Assembly: GCA_017935225.1 (NCBI GenBank)
Contig: JAGBIA010000043.1
Coordinates: 1 to 53,743, forward strand
Source of the DNA: Clostridia bacterium
Lineage (GTDB): Bacteria; Bacillota; Clostridia; Oscillospirales; CAG-272
Direction: 5' to 3'
DNA length: 53,743 nt
Both the position numbers and the translations under genes were made by a program. The notes beneath the pieces were generated by a model that worked only from the letters and a program-made list of their open reading frames with translations, did no database searches and was not told where the DNA came from. Of the stretch, positions 33,895 to 42,978 are shown piece after piece; position 1 is the first letter of the stretch; every line of letters starts with the position of its first letter.

Positions 33895-34398
33895 ATGAGC
33901 AGATTGATTATTTTAAGAGGCAATTCGGGAAGTGGAAAAACATCCGTTGCCAAGGCGTTACAACAAAAATTTGGTTCCGGAACTATGCTTATTTCCCACG
34001 ATGTAGTTCGTATGGAATTTTTAAATGTTCGTGGTGCAGAGGGAATTGTAAAATCCGAAAAATTGATGATCAACTTGCTAAAATACGGTAAGGATAACTC
34101 CAAGATAACTATTATAGAAGGTATTCTCCCATCCAACGATTATGAAAAACTATTCAATGTGGCTCGCAGTGAATTCGGTGAAAATATTTTTGCTTACTAT
34201 TATGACTTACCCTTTGAGGAAACTTTAATTAGACATTACACAAAATCTAATTGTAACGACTTTGGTGAAGCTGAAATGAAACGTTGGTGGAAGGACAAAG
34301 ACTATTTAGCAACAATTTCCGAAGTAACCCTCGACAAAAATTTGAGCTTAGAAGATGCTATTGAACTAATTTATAGGCAAGTATCCGCAAACGAATAA
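33895..34398 (+). CDS. P-loop kinase-like protein (zeta-toxin/AAA_33-like fold), AT-rich
   Basis: A 167-residue protein with P-loop GNSGSGKTS (9-17), a Ser-His-Asp stretch LISHDVVR, and a lid region with LIRHYTKSN. It resembles small kinases annotated as zeta-toxin-like or nucleoside kinase, but no antitoxin is next to it, so toxin activity should not be assumed. GCGAGGA precedes the ATG. The DNA is visibly richer in A and T than the neighbours and uses codons such as TTA, AAA and GAA, so it probably came from another source. It is followed by a terminator. Confidence 0.7.
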   Translation: MSRLIILRGNSGSGKTSVAKALQQKFGSGTMLISHDVVRMEFLNVRGAEGIVKSEKLMINLLKYGKDNSKITIIEGILPSNDYEKLFNVARSEFGENIFAYYYDLPFEETLIRHYTKSNCNDFGEAEMKRWWKDKDYLATISEVTLDKNLSLEDAIELIYRQVSANE

Positions 34399-34418
34399 AT
34401 ATTTTCTATAACAAAGAA

Positions 34419-34450
34419 AAGCCAAGCTGAATTACAGCCTGGCTTTTTTG
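34419..34450. terminator. Bidirectional terminator between kinase gene and clpX
   Basis: AAGCCAAGCTG pairs with CAGCCTGGCTT (one mismatch), flanked by an A run and a T run on either side, so it works in both directions. Confidence 0.85.
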
Positions 34451-34459
34451 TATGATAAT

Positions 34460-35794
34460 TTATTGTAACACTCCGCTGATCTTAGGAGTACTGTCCATCA
34501 ATACAAGCTCTTTGGTTACGTATTTAGGCTCGGCCTTCTCGGTGACGCACTCGGGAGTTATGATAAGCTCCTCGACATCGGTACGAGAGGGAATTGAATA
34601 CATAAGCGGCATCATCAGATTTTCCATAATGGAACGAAGTCCTCGAGCACCTGTGTTGCGTTCAATAGCAAGCGATGCGATCGCTTCAAGTGCTCCGTCC
34701 TCGAGCGTGAGCTTCACGCCGTCCATCTCGAAGAGCTTTTCGTACTGCTTTGTGATCGAATTCTTAGGCTCACGCAAGATCTTTACGAGCGCGTCCTTGT
34801 CAAGATCGTCAAGAGTTACGATAGCGGGAATTCTGCCGACAAGCTCGGGAATAAGACCGAATTTTACGATATCATGAGGAAGAACGTCCTTGAAAATGCC
34901 CTTAGCCTTTCTCTCGGCCTTCTTCTTGATCTCACTCGAAAATCCTATCGTCTGGTTGCCCTGACGCTTCTCGATAAGCTTATCAAGTCCGTCAAACGCA
35001 CCGCCGCAGATAAAGAGAATATTCTCTGTGTTTATCTGGATGAACTCCTGATTGGGATGCTTACGTCCGCCCTGAGGAGGAACGTTTGCAACCGTACCTT
35101 CAAGTATCTTGAGAAGTGCCTGCTGAACACCCTCACCCGAGACGTCTCGGGTTATCGAGCGATTTTCGCTCTTTCGTGCGATCTTATCGATCTCATCAAT
35201 ATAGATGATACCTTTTTCAGCGAGCTCGATGTCATAATCAGCCGCTTGGATAAGTCGTAGGAGAATGTTCTCAACATCCTCACCAACGTATCCCGCTTCA
35301 GTCAAAGTGGTTGCGTCAGCGATAGCAAAGGGAACCTTGAGCGCCTTTGCGAGCGTCTGTGCGAGATAAGTCTTGCCGACACCCGTAGGTCCGATCAAGA
35401 GAACGTTGCTCTTCTGAATATCAACGTGTGTATCAACGAGGTCAGCGCCCTTGCGCTTTGCTTCCTCTTTTTCGTTTCTGTAAAGAATACGCTTATAGTG
35501 ATTGTAAACTGCTACCGAAAGAGCGACCTTTGCGTCGTCCTGACCGATAACGTACTCATCAAGCATCTGCTTGATCTGTGCGGGCTTGGAGAGAGTATCA
35601 AACGAAAGATCACCCATTCCGCTCTCGGCTACCGAGTTCTCATAAATGAGCTGCTGGCACGCATCCACGCAAAAATCGCAGATATACGCGCCGGTAGGAG
35701 AGGGAATAAGGAAATTCACCTGATTTTCTCTTCTGCCACAGAACGAACAGAAGCGAGCGCCTGCCGAACCCGATTTAGAATTATTTGAAGCCAT
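34460..35794 (-). CDS. clpX: ATP-dependent Clp protease ATP-binding subunit ClpX
   Basis: A AAA+ unfoldase that feeds substrates to ClpP. The 444-residue protein has the N-terminal C4 zinc-binding domain ([11 protein letters not shown] ... CDFCVDAC), Walker A GPTGVGKT, Walker [12 protein letters not shown], the pore loop of the GYVGEDVE type, sensor and IGF loop region (QTIGFSS). It is the last gene of the tig-clpP-clpX block. The ribosome site is AAAGGA. There is nothing unusual in length. Confidence 0.98.
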   Translation of the reverse strand: MASNNSKSGSAGARFCSFCGRRENQVNFLIPSPTGAYICDFCVDACQQLIYENSVAESGMGDLSFDTLSKPAQIKQMLDEYVIGQDDAKVALSVAVYNHYKRILYRNEKEEAKRKGADLVDTHVDIQKSNVLLIGPTGVGKTYLAQTLAKALKVPFAIADATTLTEAGYVGEDVENILLRLIQAADYDIELAEKGIIYIDEIDKIARKSENRSITRDVSGEGVQQALLKILEGTVANVPPQGGRKHPNQEFIQINTENILFICGGAFDGLDKLIEKRQGNQTIGFSSEIKKKAERKAKGIFKDVLPHDIVKFGLIPELVGRIPAIVTLDDLDKDALVKILREPKNSITKQYEKLFEMDGVKLTLEDGALEAIASLAIERNTGARGLRSIMENLMMPLMYSIPSRTDVEELIITPECVTEKAEPKYVTKELVLMDSTPKISGVLQ

Positions 35795-35814
35795 CTTTTA
35801 TCCTTTCAACCGTC

Positions 35815-36426
35815 TCACGCTCTTTTAGCAAATATCTTATCGATAAGTCCGTATTCGAGCGCCTGCTGTGCTGTCATAAAGTTATCACGCTCGGTATCGC
35901 GCGCGATCTCTTCGATGGAACGACCTGTATTCTCTGCGAGAATTCTGTTAAGGTTGTCTCTCGTACGCAAAATGAGGTCTGCCTGGATCTTGATGTCTGT
36001 AGCCTGACCCTTTGCACCGCCGAGAGGCTGGTGGATCATTATCTCACTGTTGGGAAGAGCAATTCTCTTGCCCTTTGCACCTGCGGAAAGCAGAAACGCG
36101 CCCATACTTGCCGCCATACCGATGCAGATAGTGGAAACATCACACTTAACGTAATTCATCGTATCGTAGATAGCCATTCCCGCAGTAACAGAACCGCCGG
36201 GGCTGTTGATATAAAAGCTGATGTCCTTATCGGGATCCTGAGCTTCGAGAAAGAGAAGCTGTGCAACAACCAAAGAGGCGGTGGTGTCGTTTACTTCATC
36301 CGACAAAAAGATAATTCTGTCGTTGAGCAAGCGAGAGAAAATGTCATAAGAGCGCTCTCCCTTTCCTGTCTGCTCGACCACCATGGGAACGAGTGCGTTG
36401 TACATCTTGTTTTCATAATCAAACAT
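35815..36426 (-). CDS. clpP: ATP-dependent Clp protease proteolytic subunit
   Basis: The serine protease core of ClpXP. The 203-residue protein has the catalytic Ser in [11 protein letters not shown] and His in [11 protein letters not shown], and the normal N-terminal region with [15 protein letters not shown] ribosome site precedes the ATG, and clpX follows after 20 bases. The order tig-clpP-clpX is typical, and the three probably form one transcript starting before tig. Confidence 0.98.
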   Translation of the reverse strand: MFDYENKMYNALVPMVVEQTGKGERSYDIFSRLLNDRIIFLSDEVNDTTASLVVAQLLFLEAQDPDKDISFYINSPGGSVTAGMAIYDTMNYVKCDVSTICIGMAASMGAFLLSAGAKGKRIALPNSEIMIHQPLGGAKGQATDIKIQADLILRTRDNLNRILAENTGRSIEEIARDTERDNFMTAQQALEYGLIDKIFAKRA

Positions 36427-36470
36427 TATAAATTACCTCCAATTACAGTTGTGCGATTTAGAGTAGGGAA

Positions 36471-37754
36471 TTACTTAACGGTAACTACCGCCTTTTCCTT
36501 AACGAGCTCCATAGCCTTCTGAACCTTCATATCAGCAGCAATAGCGTCGGAATCGATGCTTGCCTTAACCTGATCGATCTCAATGCCGTATGCGGACGCG
36601 ATCTTCTCGTACTCTGCGTTGATGTCCTCCTCGGTAGCTTCGAGGTTCTCAAGAGATGCAATCTTCTCAAGAGCGAGTCTTGCCTTTACCTGACGCTCAG
36701 CCTGAGGTCTCATCTGCTCACGGAGAGAATCGAGATTCATACCGGTATACTTGAAGTAGGTGTTGAGATCAAGTCCCTGAGAGCGAAGTCTTGTGTCGTA
36801 GTCACGAACGAAGTTCTCGGTCTCAGCAACGAACATAGGCTCAGGAATATCAGCCTCGAGCTTCTCAATAAGAGCCTCAACGAGCTTATCCTCAACTGCG
36901 TTCTCAGCAGAAGCCTCGTGTCTCTTCTCAATTTTTGCCTTAACGTCTGCCTTATATTCAGCAAAAGTATCAAATTCAGAAACATCCTTAGCGAAATCAT
37001 CATCAAGCTCGGGAAGCTCAACTTTGGTGATAGCGTGGATCTTTACCTTGAATACAGAAGGCTTACCTGCGAGATCAGCAGCGTGATACTCTTCGGGGAA
37101 AGTAACATTTACGTCGAACTCCTCGTCAATGCTCTTGCCAACGATCTGCTCCTCAAATCCGGGGATGAAAGAGCCGGAGCCGAGCTTAAGTGCATAGTCG
37201 GTGCCCTTGCCGCCCTCGAAAGCAACGCCGTCGCAGAAGCCCTCGAAATCGATAACGGTAGTGTCACCCATCTCGGCAGGTCTGTCGGTTACGTCGATCT
37301 CTCTGGAGTTTCTCTCGCGGATAGTCTCGATCTCGCGATCAACATCCTCGTCGGTTACTGCAACAACTTCCTTTTCGACCTCAATGCCGAGATAATCCTT
37401 GATCTCGACCTCGGGCTTTACGTATACCTTAGCAGAGAGAACAAGACCGTTCTCGTCGATAGATACAACGTCGAACTCAGGCTGACCTACAGCGTCGATA
37501 GCAGCCTCCTTGAGTGCTTCGGTGTAAGCGTCGGGGATAAGATCGTTGATAGCATCCTCATAGAAAACGCCTGTGCCGTACATCTTCTCGATGATAGAGC
37601 GGGAAGCCTTGCCCTTTCTGAAACCGGGGACTGCGATGTTCTTGACCTGCTTGCGATAAACTGCGTTTACTGCAGCGTCAAAGGTTGCCTTGTCAACAGA
37701 AAACTGCAATTCGTATCTGTTCTTTTCAATTACTTCAGATTTTGTTAAACTCAT
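36471..37754 (-). CDS. tig: Trigger factor
   Basis: A ribosome-bound chaperone with peptidyl-prolyl isomerase domain. The 427-residue protein has the ribosome-binding FRKGKAS loop near residue 45 (the usual form is GFRKGKAP), the FKBP-type domain at about 155-240 (GDTTVIDFEGFCDGVAFEGG) and the C-terminal helical arms. The GGAGG ribosome site is 13 bases before the ATG. It leads the clpP-clpX block and has a consensus promoter just upstream. Confidence 0.97.
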   Translation of the reverse strand: MSLTKSEVIEKNRYELQFSVDKATFDAAVNAVYRKQVKNIAVPGFRKGKASRSIIEKMYGTGVFYEDAINDLIPDAYTEALKEAAIDAVGQPEFDVVSIDENGLVLSAKVYVKPEVEIKDYLGIEVEKEVVAVTDEDVDREIETIRERNSREIDVTDRPAEMGDTTVIDFEGFCDGVAFEGGKGTDYALKLGSGSFIPGFEEQIVGKSIDEEFDVNVTFPEEYHAADLAGKPSVFKVKIHAITKVELPELDDDFAKDVSEFDTFAEYKADVKAKIEKRHEASAENAVEDKLVEALIEKLEADIPEPMFVAETENFVRDYDTRLRSQGLDLNTYFKYTGMNLDSLREQMRPQAERQVKARLALEKIASLENLEATEEDINAEYEKIASAYGIEIDQVKASIDSDAIAADMKVQKAMELVKEKAVVTVK

Positions 37755-37805
37755 TATAGTTTAAACCTCCACAGAAATATAATAAAATTTTTACACACAT
37801 CTTAT

Positions 37806-37834
37806 ATTGTACTTTTTTTAGAGTGTTTTGTCAA
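37806..37834 (-). promoter_or_regulatory. Consensus promoter of tig-clpP-clpX
   Basis: On the minus strand TTGACA (37834-37829) and TACAAT (37811-37806), 17 bases apart, about 52 bases upstream of the tig start. It lies between tig and the 3' end of the phosphoesterase gene. Confidence 0.8.
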
Positions 37835-37848
37835 TAGTTTTCTTGAAA

Positions 37849-38571
37849 TTAAACGATAATTTGCGGCAAAAAGCCAAGAAAATCCGCAGAAATCATACGA
37901 AATTCAATATTTTCCCACTTAAAGACAGAGCCTTGAGAATAGCAACCGTGGATGTGACCGAAATAGCACCTTGAAACATTGTATTCCTTGAGGACTCGCA
38001 ATATTTCATCACATTCAAAATCACTCCATACAGGAGGGAAGTGGAAGAATGCTATTATCTCCTTGCCACTCGCCTCGGAAAGCTTTTTAGCCTCATCAAG
38101 AGAGAGCTTAAGGCGGATGACCTCGCGGTTGACTATTTTTGAATAATCCGCATTTACTGATTTTTGCGGCTGTACAGTCTTATCGACGAACCATCCTCGC
38201 GAGCCCGCGGCGATAAAGCCGTCAAGCTCTATTGCATTGTTATAAAGGAAATCTATGGTAGTAATTCCGTTCTCCGCGAAGAACTTTCGCATCTTCGAGA
38301 CGGTAGACCACCAAAAATCGTGATTGCCCTTCATTATCAGCTTGCGCCCCGGCAGTGCGTCGATCCATTTCATATCGGGGAGAGACTCCTCAGTCGTAAG
38401 CGCCCAGGAAATATCTCCGGGAATTATGACTGTATCGTTATCCTCAACGACGCGCGTCCAATTATTCTTGATCTTTTCAAGATAACCCTGCCATCTGTTG
38501 CCGAACACTTCCATCGACTTTTCATAAGTGACCGTGTCCAGATGCAGATCTGCAATAACGAAAACTGCCAT
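37849..38571 (-). CDS. Metallophosphoesterase family protein
   Basis: A 240-residue cytoplasmic phosphoesterase, probably binding two metal ions. Motifs include IADLHLD (DxH), IPGDISW (GD), MKGNHDFWW (GNHD), IIAFFHFPP and CYFGHIHG (GHxH). The substrate is not known. There is a good AAAGGAG ribosome site. It is a separate unit upstream of tig on the same strand. Confidence 0.88.
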   Translation of the reverse strand: MAVFVIADLHLDTVTYEKSMEVFGNRWQGYLEKIKNNWTRVVEDNDTVIIPGDISWALTTEESLPDMKWIDALPGRKLIMKGNHDFWWSTVSKMRKFFAENGITTIDFLYNNAIELDGFIAAGSRGWFVDKTVQPQKSVNADYSKIVNREVIRLKLSLDEAKKLSEASGKEIIAFFHFPPVWSDFECDEILRVLKEYNVSRCYFGHIHGCYSQGSVFKWENIEFRMISADFLGFLPQIIV

Positions 38572-38660
38572 AGTCTCTCCTTTCTAAGTTAGTGGTTTTT
38601 GAATAAAAGTCTCCAAAGGGTAAATAATATTATCATCACCCAATAAGGAGGAAATAAAAA

Positions 38661-38858
38661 ATGAATCAGAACGAAAAGTGCACATCTTCGAAGAAGTGCG
38701 GCTCGAAGGAGCATATCAAGGGAATTTGCTGTAACGTAAAGAATTGCGTACACCACGACTGCGACACCTACTGCACAGCAGAGCAGATCGCCGTAGGTCC
38801 CAGCAACGCGACATGCAGCTCCGAGACTGTCTGCGCTACCTTCAAGGAAAGAAAGTAA
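38661..38858 (+). CDS. DUF1540 small Cys-rich protein
   Basis: A 65-residue protein with nine Cys. The second half matches DUF1540 (ICCNVKNCVHHDCDTYCTAEQ ... TCSSETVCATF, shortened here), a family common in Clostridia and probably metal-binding; role unknown. AAGGAGG precedes the ATG. It is a single small gene ended by a shared terminator. Confidence 0.85.
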   Translation: MNQNEKCTSSKKCGSKEHIKGICCNVKNCVHHDCDTYCTAEQIAVGPSNATCSSETVCATFKERK

Positions 38859-38885
38859 ATCATTCGGATATCATTCTCTTTGGAA

Positions 38886-38920
38886 AGGGTTGCTAACGAA
38901 TTCGTTGGCAACCCTGTTTT
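38886..38920. terminator. Bidirectional terminator between DUF1540 gene and thrC
   Basis: AGGGTTGC-T-AACGAA pairs with TTCGTT-G-GCAACCCT, a long stem 38886-38915, followed by GTTTTT. It lies between converging genes. Confidence 0.85.
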
Positions 38921-40398
38921 TACATAAACTTATAGACCTCGTCAAGCATCTTGTCAGCATCGACTACCGTAGAGAAGTTAACGGCTCTCTTATCGAGATC
39001 CTTAAGAGGATAGGATATCTCCATACCGCTCAAAGCTTCAAGCTGATCAAGCGCGCCCGTGCCGTCTGCCGCATCCTTACCCGTGATAGACTTATAAACG
39101 TCTGCCGCAAACTTGTAAGGGCTTGCTGTGGAAACGACCACCATCTTTGTGTCGTCCTTGCTGTCAGCAAGATACTTGTCAGCGCAAGCAAGAGCAACGG
39201 AAGTGTGAGTATCTGCAAGGTAGCCATTATCATTATAGCAAGCGCGAAGAGCCTTTGCAGTCTCGTCTTCATCAGCGCAGTAGCCGATGAAATTCTCCTT
39301 GATAGCCGCCTTTACGCTCTCACTGACCTCATAGCGACCGCTCTCGGAAAGTTTCTTCATACAATCGCGGGTCTCTTCTGTTCCTGCGGTGAAGTAGAGA
39401 AGTCTTTCAAGGTTGCTCGAGATAAGAATATCCATCGAAGGAGACATCGTGAGGTGGAACTTGCGGTTTCTATCGTAAACGCCGGTAGAGATAAAGTCGG
39501 TAAGTACGTTGTTGGAGTTGGAAGCGCAGACCATCTTGTCTATCGGAAGTCCCATCAGCTTCGCAAGGTAAGCGGCAAAGATATTGCCGAAGTTACCCGT
39601 GGGAACGCAAACGTTGATCTTATCTCCAAGCGCGATCTCGCCTGTTTTGAGCAGTTCGCAGTACGCGTGGAAATAATAAACGATCTGAGGAGCAAGTCTG
39701 CCCCAGTTGATAGAGTTCGCACTCGAGAGCACGTAGCCGTTCTCAAGGAGCTTTTCCTTAGCAACGGAATCAGAGAATATCTTCTTGACACCCGTCTGTG
39801 CATCGTCAAAGTTGCCCTTGATAGCGCAAACGTTTACGTTGTTACCCATCTGTGTGACCATCTGGAGCTTCTGCACCTTGCTGACACCGTCAACGGGGTA
39901 GAAGACCATAATCTTTACCTTGTCAACGTCCTTATGGCCTTCAAGTGCCGCCTTACCGGTGTCACCCGAGGTGGCAACGAGAATGAGTGCCGTGTTCTGC
40001 TCACCGGTCTTAACGAGAGCTCGTGAGAGAAGTCTGGGCATTATCTGCAGCGCCATATCCTTGAATGCGGCGGTAGGACCTCTCCAAAGCTCGAGAGAAT
40101 ATGTACCGTCTTTTATCTTTTTGAGCGGAGCCGCACCGTCGGGGAAAGAGCTCTCGCAATATGCCGCAGAAGCGTCCTCGAGCAACTCGTCGTAGGTATA
40201 GTCTGAAAGGAATTTCGAGAGTATAGTAGCCGCCTTTTCGGGATAGGATCTATCTGCGAGCTCTGCTATCTCTTCAAGCGTTACGCTCGGTATAGAATCC
40301 GGAACGAAAAGCCCGCCGTCATCTGCAAGCCCTTGCTTTATGACCTGAGATGCGGAATAGAGCTTTTTTTCGGAATCTCTCGTGCTGAAAAACATCAT
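38920..40398 (-). CDS. thrC: Threonine synthase
   Basis: Makes threonine from O-phosphohomoserine with PLP. The 492-residue protein begins with the long form typical of bacterial and fungal ThrC; the PLP-binding Lys is in GPTAAFKDMALQ, with ATSGDTGKAALEG and VPTGNFGNIFAAYLAK as further cofactor-binding motifs. A GAGGT ribosome site lies before the ATG. It is followed by the shared terminator and preceded by yraN with a 29-base gap, with no T-box leader in that gap. Confidence 0.96.
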   Translation of the reverse strand: MMFFSTRDSEKKLYSASQVIKQGLADDGGLFVPDSIPSVTLEEIAELADRSYPEKAATILSKFLSDYTYDELLEDASAAYCESSFPDGAAPLKKIKDGTYSLELWRGPTAAFKDMALQIMPRLLSRALVKTGEQNTALILVATSGDTGKAALEGHKDVDKVKIMVFYPVDGVSKVQKLQMVTQMGNNVNVCAIKGNFDDAQTGVKKIFSDSVAKEKLLENGYVLSSANSINWGRLAPQIVYYFHAYCELLKTGEIALGDKINVCVPTGNFGNIFAAYLAKLMGLPIDKMVCASNSNNVLTDFISTGVYDRNRKFHLTMSPSMDILISSNLERLLYFTAGTEETRDCMKKLSESGRYEVSESVKAAIKENFIGYCADEDETAKALRACYNDNGYLADTHTSVALACADKYLADSKDDTKMVVVSTASPYKFAADVYKSITGKDAADGTGALDQLEALSGMEISYPLKDLDKRAVNFSTVVDADKMLDEVYKFM

Positions 40399-40427
40399 AT
40401 GTGGTACCTCTTTTTTACTGATTGTAT

Positions 40428-40823
40428 TTATACGCCAAAGGCGTTTTCGATGTGGTTTGTTTTGAGTATGGTATGATCTTCTTTGTCAAGATATATCTCG
40501 ATCACGTCAAATCTCGGCTGATAATCGAAATACTTGGGATTTGAATGCATATACCCTCTGGCAGCAATGACCGTACGTTGCTGTTTTTCTTTGGTAACAG
40601 CAGATGCGGGAGTACCGAAAGGCGAATACAGATCCTTGTCGACTGTTCTTGCCTTGACCTCGACGAAAATGATCAGTTTCTGCTTTTTGGATATCGCGAT
40701 AATATCTATTTCGTTGTGTGAAATATGTATGTTACGCTCTATGATCTTGAGCTTACTCTTTTTGAGAAAACGCGTTGCCGCATCCTCGCCGATCCTGCCG
40801 ATATCAACCGTTTTCATTTTCAT
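40428..40823 (-). CDS. UPF0102 (YraN-like) endonuclease-fold protein
   Basis: A 131-residue member of the UPF0102/YraN family with a restriction-endonuclease-like fold and unknown role, often near rnhB. Family features are IGRIGEDAATRFLKK and the motif EIDIIAISKKQKLIIFVEVK, which carries the Asp-Glu-x-Lys set. The frame extends to a TTG at 40832, but the ATG at 40823 better fits the family start. It overlaps rnhB by 20 bases and is translated with it. Confidence 0.85.
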   Translation of the reverse strand: MKMKTVDIGRIGEDAATRFLKKSKLKIIERNIHISHNEIDIIAISKKQKLIIFVEVKARTVDKDLYSPFGTPASAVTKEKQQRTVIAARGYMHSNPKYFDYQPRFDVIEIYLDKEDHTILKTNHIENAFGV

Positions 40824-41424
40824 CTTTGTCAAGAAATCTTATGAATTTGGTTCGGTAGATCGAGGGCTCTGCGCCGTATTTGCGGAGCGCCGCCATATGA
40901 TCCTTCGTGCCGTAGCCTTTATGCTTTGCAATTCCGTACATAGGAAACTGCTTGTCCATATCGATACAGAGACGATCACGCGTAACCTTGGCAAGTATAG
41001 ATGCCGCGGCGATCGAGGGGGATTTCGCATCTCCACCAATGACCGGTTTTGCATCTATCGGAAAATTTCGTGCAATATTTCCGTCGACAAGTGCGAAGTT
41101 TGCACTTACTTTGAGATTACTTACGGCGCGACGCATCGCGTTCATAGTAGCCTCGAGAATGTTGGTCGAGTTTATCTCCTCGACAGAGCCTTCTTCGATC
41201 GCATACGCAAGCGCAGATTCGATGATCTGATCGTAAAGCGCGTCACGCTTCTTGGCAGTAAGCTTCTTTGAGTCGTTGAGTCCTTCAATATAAAGACCTC
41301 TGGGCAATATTACCGCAGCCGCGACCACAGGACCGCAGAGCGGGCCTCTGCCTGCCTCATCAACGCCGCATACGAATTCGTACCCCGCGTCCCAAAGCTC
41401 CTTTTCAAGCGTATATTCAAGCAT
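40804..41424 (-). CDS. rnhB: Ribonuclease HII
   Basis: Removes ribonucleotides from DNA-RNA hybrids. The 206-residue protein has the active-site motif CGVDEAGRGPLCGPVVAAAVIL (shortened: DEAGRG) and the later ILAKVTRD and KHKGYGTKDH. AGGTG precedes the ATG, and rbgA lies directly upstream with a three-base gap. The last 20-29 bases overlap the yraN-like gene. Confidence 0.95.
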   Translation of the reverse strand: MLEYTLEKELWDAGYEFVCGVDEAGRGPLCGPVVAAAVILPRGLYIEGLNDSKKLTAKKRDALYDQIIESALAYAIEEGSVEEINSTNILEATMNAMRRAVSNLKVSANFALVDGNIARNFPIDAKPVIGGDAKSPSIAAASILAKVTRDRLCIDMDKQFPMYGIAKHKGYGTKDHMAALRKYGAEPSIYRTKFIRFLDKDENENG

Positions 41425-41427
41425 AGC

Positions 41428-42303
41428 TTACACCTCAAATTTTGGAATATCAAGCGATATTCTTCCTATTTTTCCTGCTCTGAACTCGTCAAGCAACATA
41501 TTTGCCGCGCGCTCGGTATCGATCTCACCGCCTGAGATGCAAAAGCCGCGCTTCTTGCCGATAAGCGTGAGAAGATCGTAATTATCAGCCTCATTGGGCG
41601 AGGGAAGTACAGTTATTTTGTATCTTGCGCAAAGCTCTGCGGGATATTGTTCCCGAAGTCTGCCGCAAAGCGCCATAGCGATAGACTCGACATCGAGAAT
41701 ATCATCCTTAATAGCACCCGTGATAGCAAGGTTTTCACCAACGGTCGCATCCTCGAACTTAGGCCAGAGAACGCCGGGCATATCGAGAAGCATAATTCCG
41801 ATATCCGTGCCGACCCACTGCTTGTTAAGCGTTACACCGGGGCGGTTCTCGACCTTTGCTTTTTTGTTACCTGATATTTTATTGATAAGCGAGGATTTTC
41901 CTACGTTGGGAATTCCGACCACCATAGCTTTGAGCGAGCGTCCTATCATACCTTTTTCTTCGTATCTTGCCAGCTTCTCGCCACAAAGCTCGCGGATCGC
42001 AGGTGCGATCTTAGAAAGTCCGTGACCGCTGATACAGTCGGTTTCGATACAAACAGTATTTTCATTTGAAAAATGAGCCGCAAAGGCGCGAGTCACTGCG
42101 GGATCGGCAAGCGATGCCTTGTTAAGAAGAATTATGGAAGGTTTATTAGCACAAAGCTTGCGTATCTCGGGGTTTTGCGAGCTATAGGGAATTCTTGCAT
42201 CCAAAAGCTCGATTACCGCGTCAACGTTTTTGAGATTTTCGGAGATCAGACGGCGAGTTTTCGCCATATGTCCCGGAAACCATTGAATAGTCTGTGATGG
42301 CAT
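41428..42303 (-). CDS. rbgA: Ribosome biogenesis GTPase RbgA/YlqF
   Basis: A circularly permuted GTPase needed for late 50S assembly. Motif order in the 291 residues is G4 (LLNKASL), then G1 (GIPNVGKSSLIN) and G3 (DMPGVLWP), which is the permuted order typical of the family; the N-terminal QWFPGHMAKTRR is also diagnostic. It lies between lepB and rnhB, the usual arrangement rplS-lepB-rbgA-rnhB seen in many Firmicutes. Confidence 0.96.
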   Translation of the reverse strand: MPSQTIQWFPGHMAKTRRLISENLKNVDAVIELLDARIPYSSQNPEIRKLCANKPSIILLNKASLADPAVTRAFAAHFSNENTVCIETDCISGHGLSKIAPAIRELCGEKLARYEEKGMIGRSLKAMVVGIPNVGKSSLINKISGNKKAKVENRPGVTLNKQWVGTDIGIMLLDMPGVLWPKFEDATVGENLAITGAIKDDILDVESIAMALCGRLREQYPAELCARYKITVLPSPNEADNYDLLTLIGKKRGFCISGGEIDTERAANMLLDEFRAGKIGRISLDIPKFEV

Positions 42304-42322
42304 TATTTACCTCTCTTTAATG

Positions 42323-42943
42323 TCAATCTGGCTTGCCTACGTTTGAGCCAAACTGAAATACGACCTTGCCGAGTATTCTTCTTGTATCGACGAGTCCGAT
42401 CTTACTTGAGCGGCTGTCGCCCGAATGGCTTCTGTTGTCACCCATAACGAATACCGTTCCTTCTTCAACATAGGTCTCGGAATTATGATACGAGGGGTAA
42501 TCGTAACGGATGTAGTCTTCCTCAAGCACGGTAACGTTGCCGTCGGAATCTGTGATAGTTACGCGCATATTATCAGAAAAATGCTCGATCTTGACGGTGT
42601 CTCCTGCAACGCCTATAACTCGCTTGACTATAGGCTCGTTGTAGTCGTTTTCTTCAGTGCCTGTCTGATGAAATACTACAATATCTCCGCGCTTGGGAGT
42701 ATAAAACAGATCGCTCACGATCAACGGATCCTCGTGTATAAGCGTATCCTTCATAGAATCTCCGTTTACATTACATACACGAACCAAGAAAAAGGTAGCG
42801 AGAATTATGAGTGAAAAGGCAATAATAAATATGTCAAGCTGTTCAAGAATTCCCTTAACTATCGGGTTTTGGGACTTTTCTGCTTTTTCAGTAATATCGC
42901 AATCGCGATCTTTCAATTCGTCTTTAGTATCAAATTCCGACAT
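42323..42943 (-). CDS. lepB: Signal peptidase I
   Basis: Cleaves signal peptides on the outer face of the membrane. The 206-residue protein has an N-terminal charged segment, one membrane helix (LDIFIIAFSLIILATFFLV), the nucleophile Ser in NGDSMKDTL, the general-base Lys in IVKRVIGVAGDTV and GDNRSHSGDSR near the end. An AAAGGA ribosome site precedes the ATG. It begins the lepB-rbgA-rnhB-yraN group. Confidence 0.95.
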   Translation of the reverse strand: MSEFDTKDELKDRDCDITEKAEKSQNPIVKGILEQLDIFIIAFSLIILATFFLVRVCNVNGDSMKDTLIHEDPLIVSDLFYTPKRGDIVVFHQTGTEENDYNEPIVKRVIGVAGDTVKIEHFSDNMRVTITDSDGNVTVLEEDYIRYDYPSYHNSETYVEEGTVFVMGDNRSHSGDSRSSKIGLVDTRRILGKVVFQFGSNVGKPD

Positions 42944-42978
42944 AGCTTTTCCTTTCTGAAATTTTTGAGGATTGTTAA

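Noticed and set aside
33895-34398. Zeta toxin of a toxin-antitoxin pair
   Set aside because: No small antitoxin gene is adjacent, and the P-loop fold alone is shared by many kinases.
40399-40427. T-box leader of thrC
   Set aside because: Only 29 bases lie between yraN and thrC; no room for a leader.
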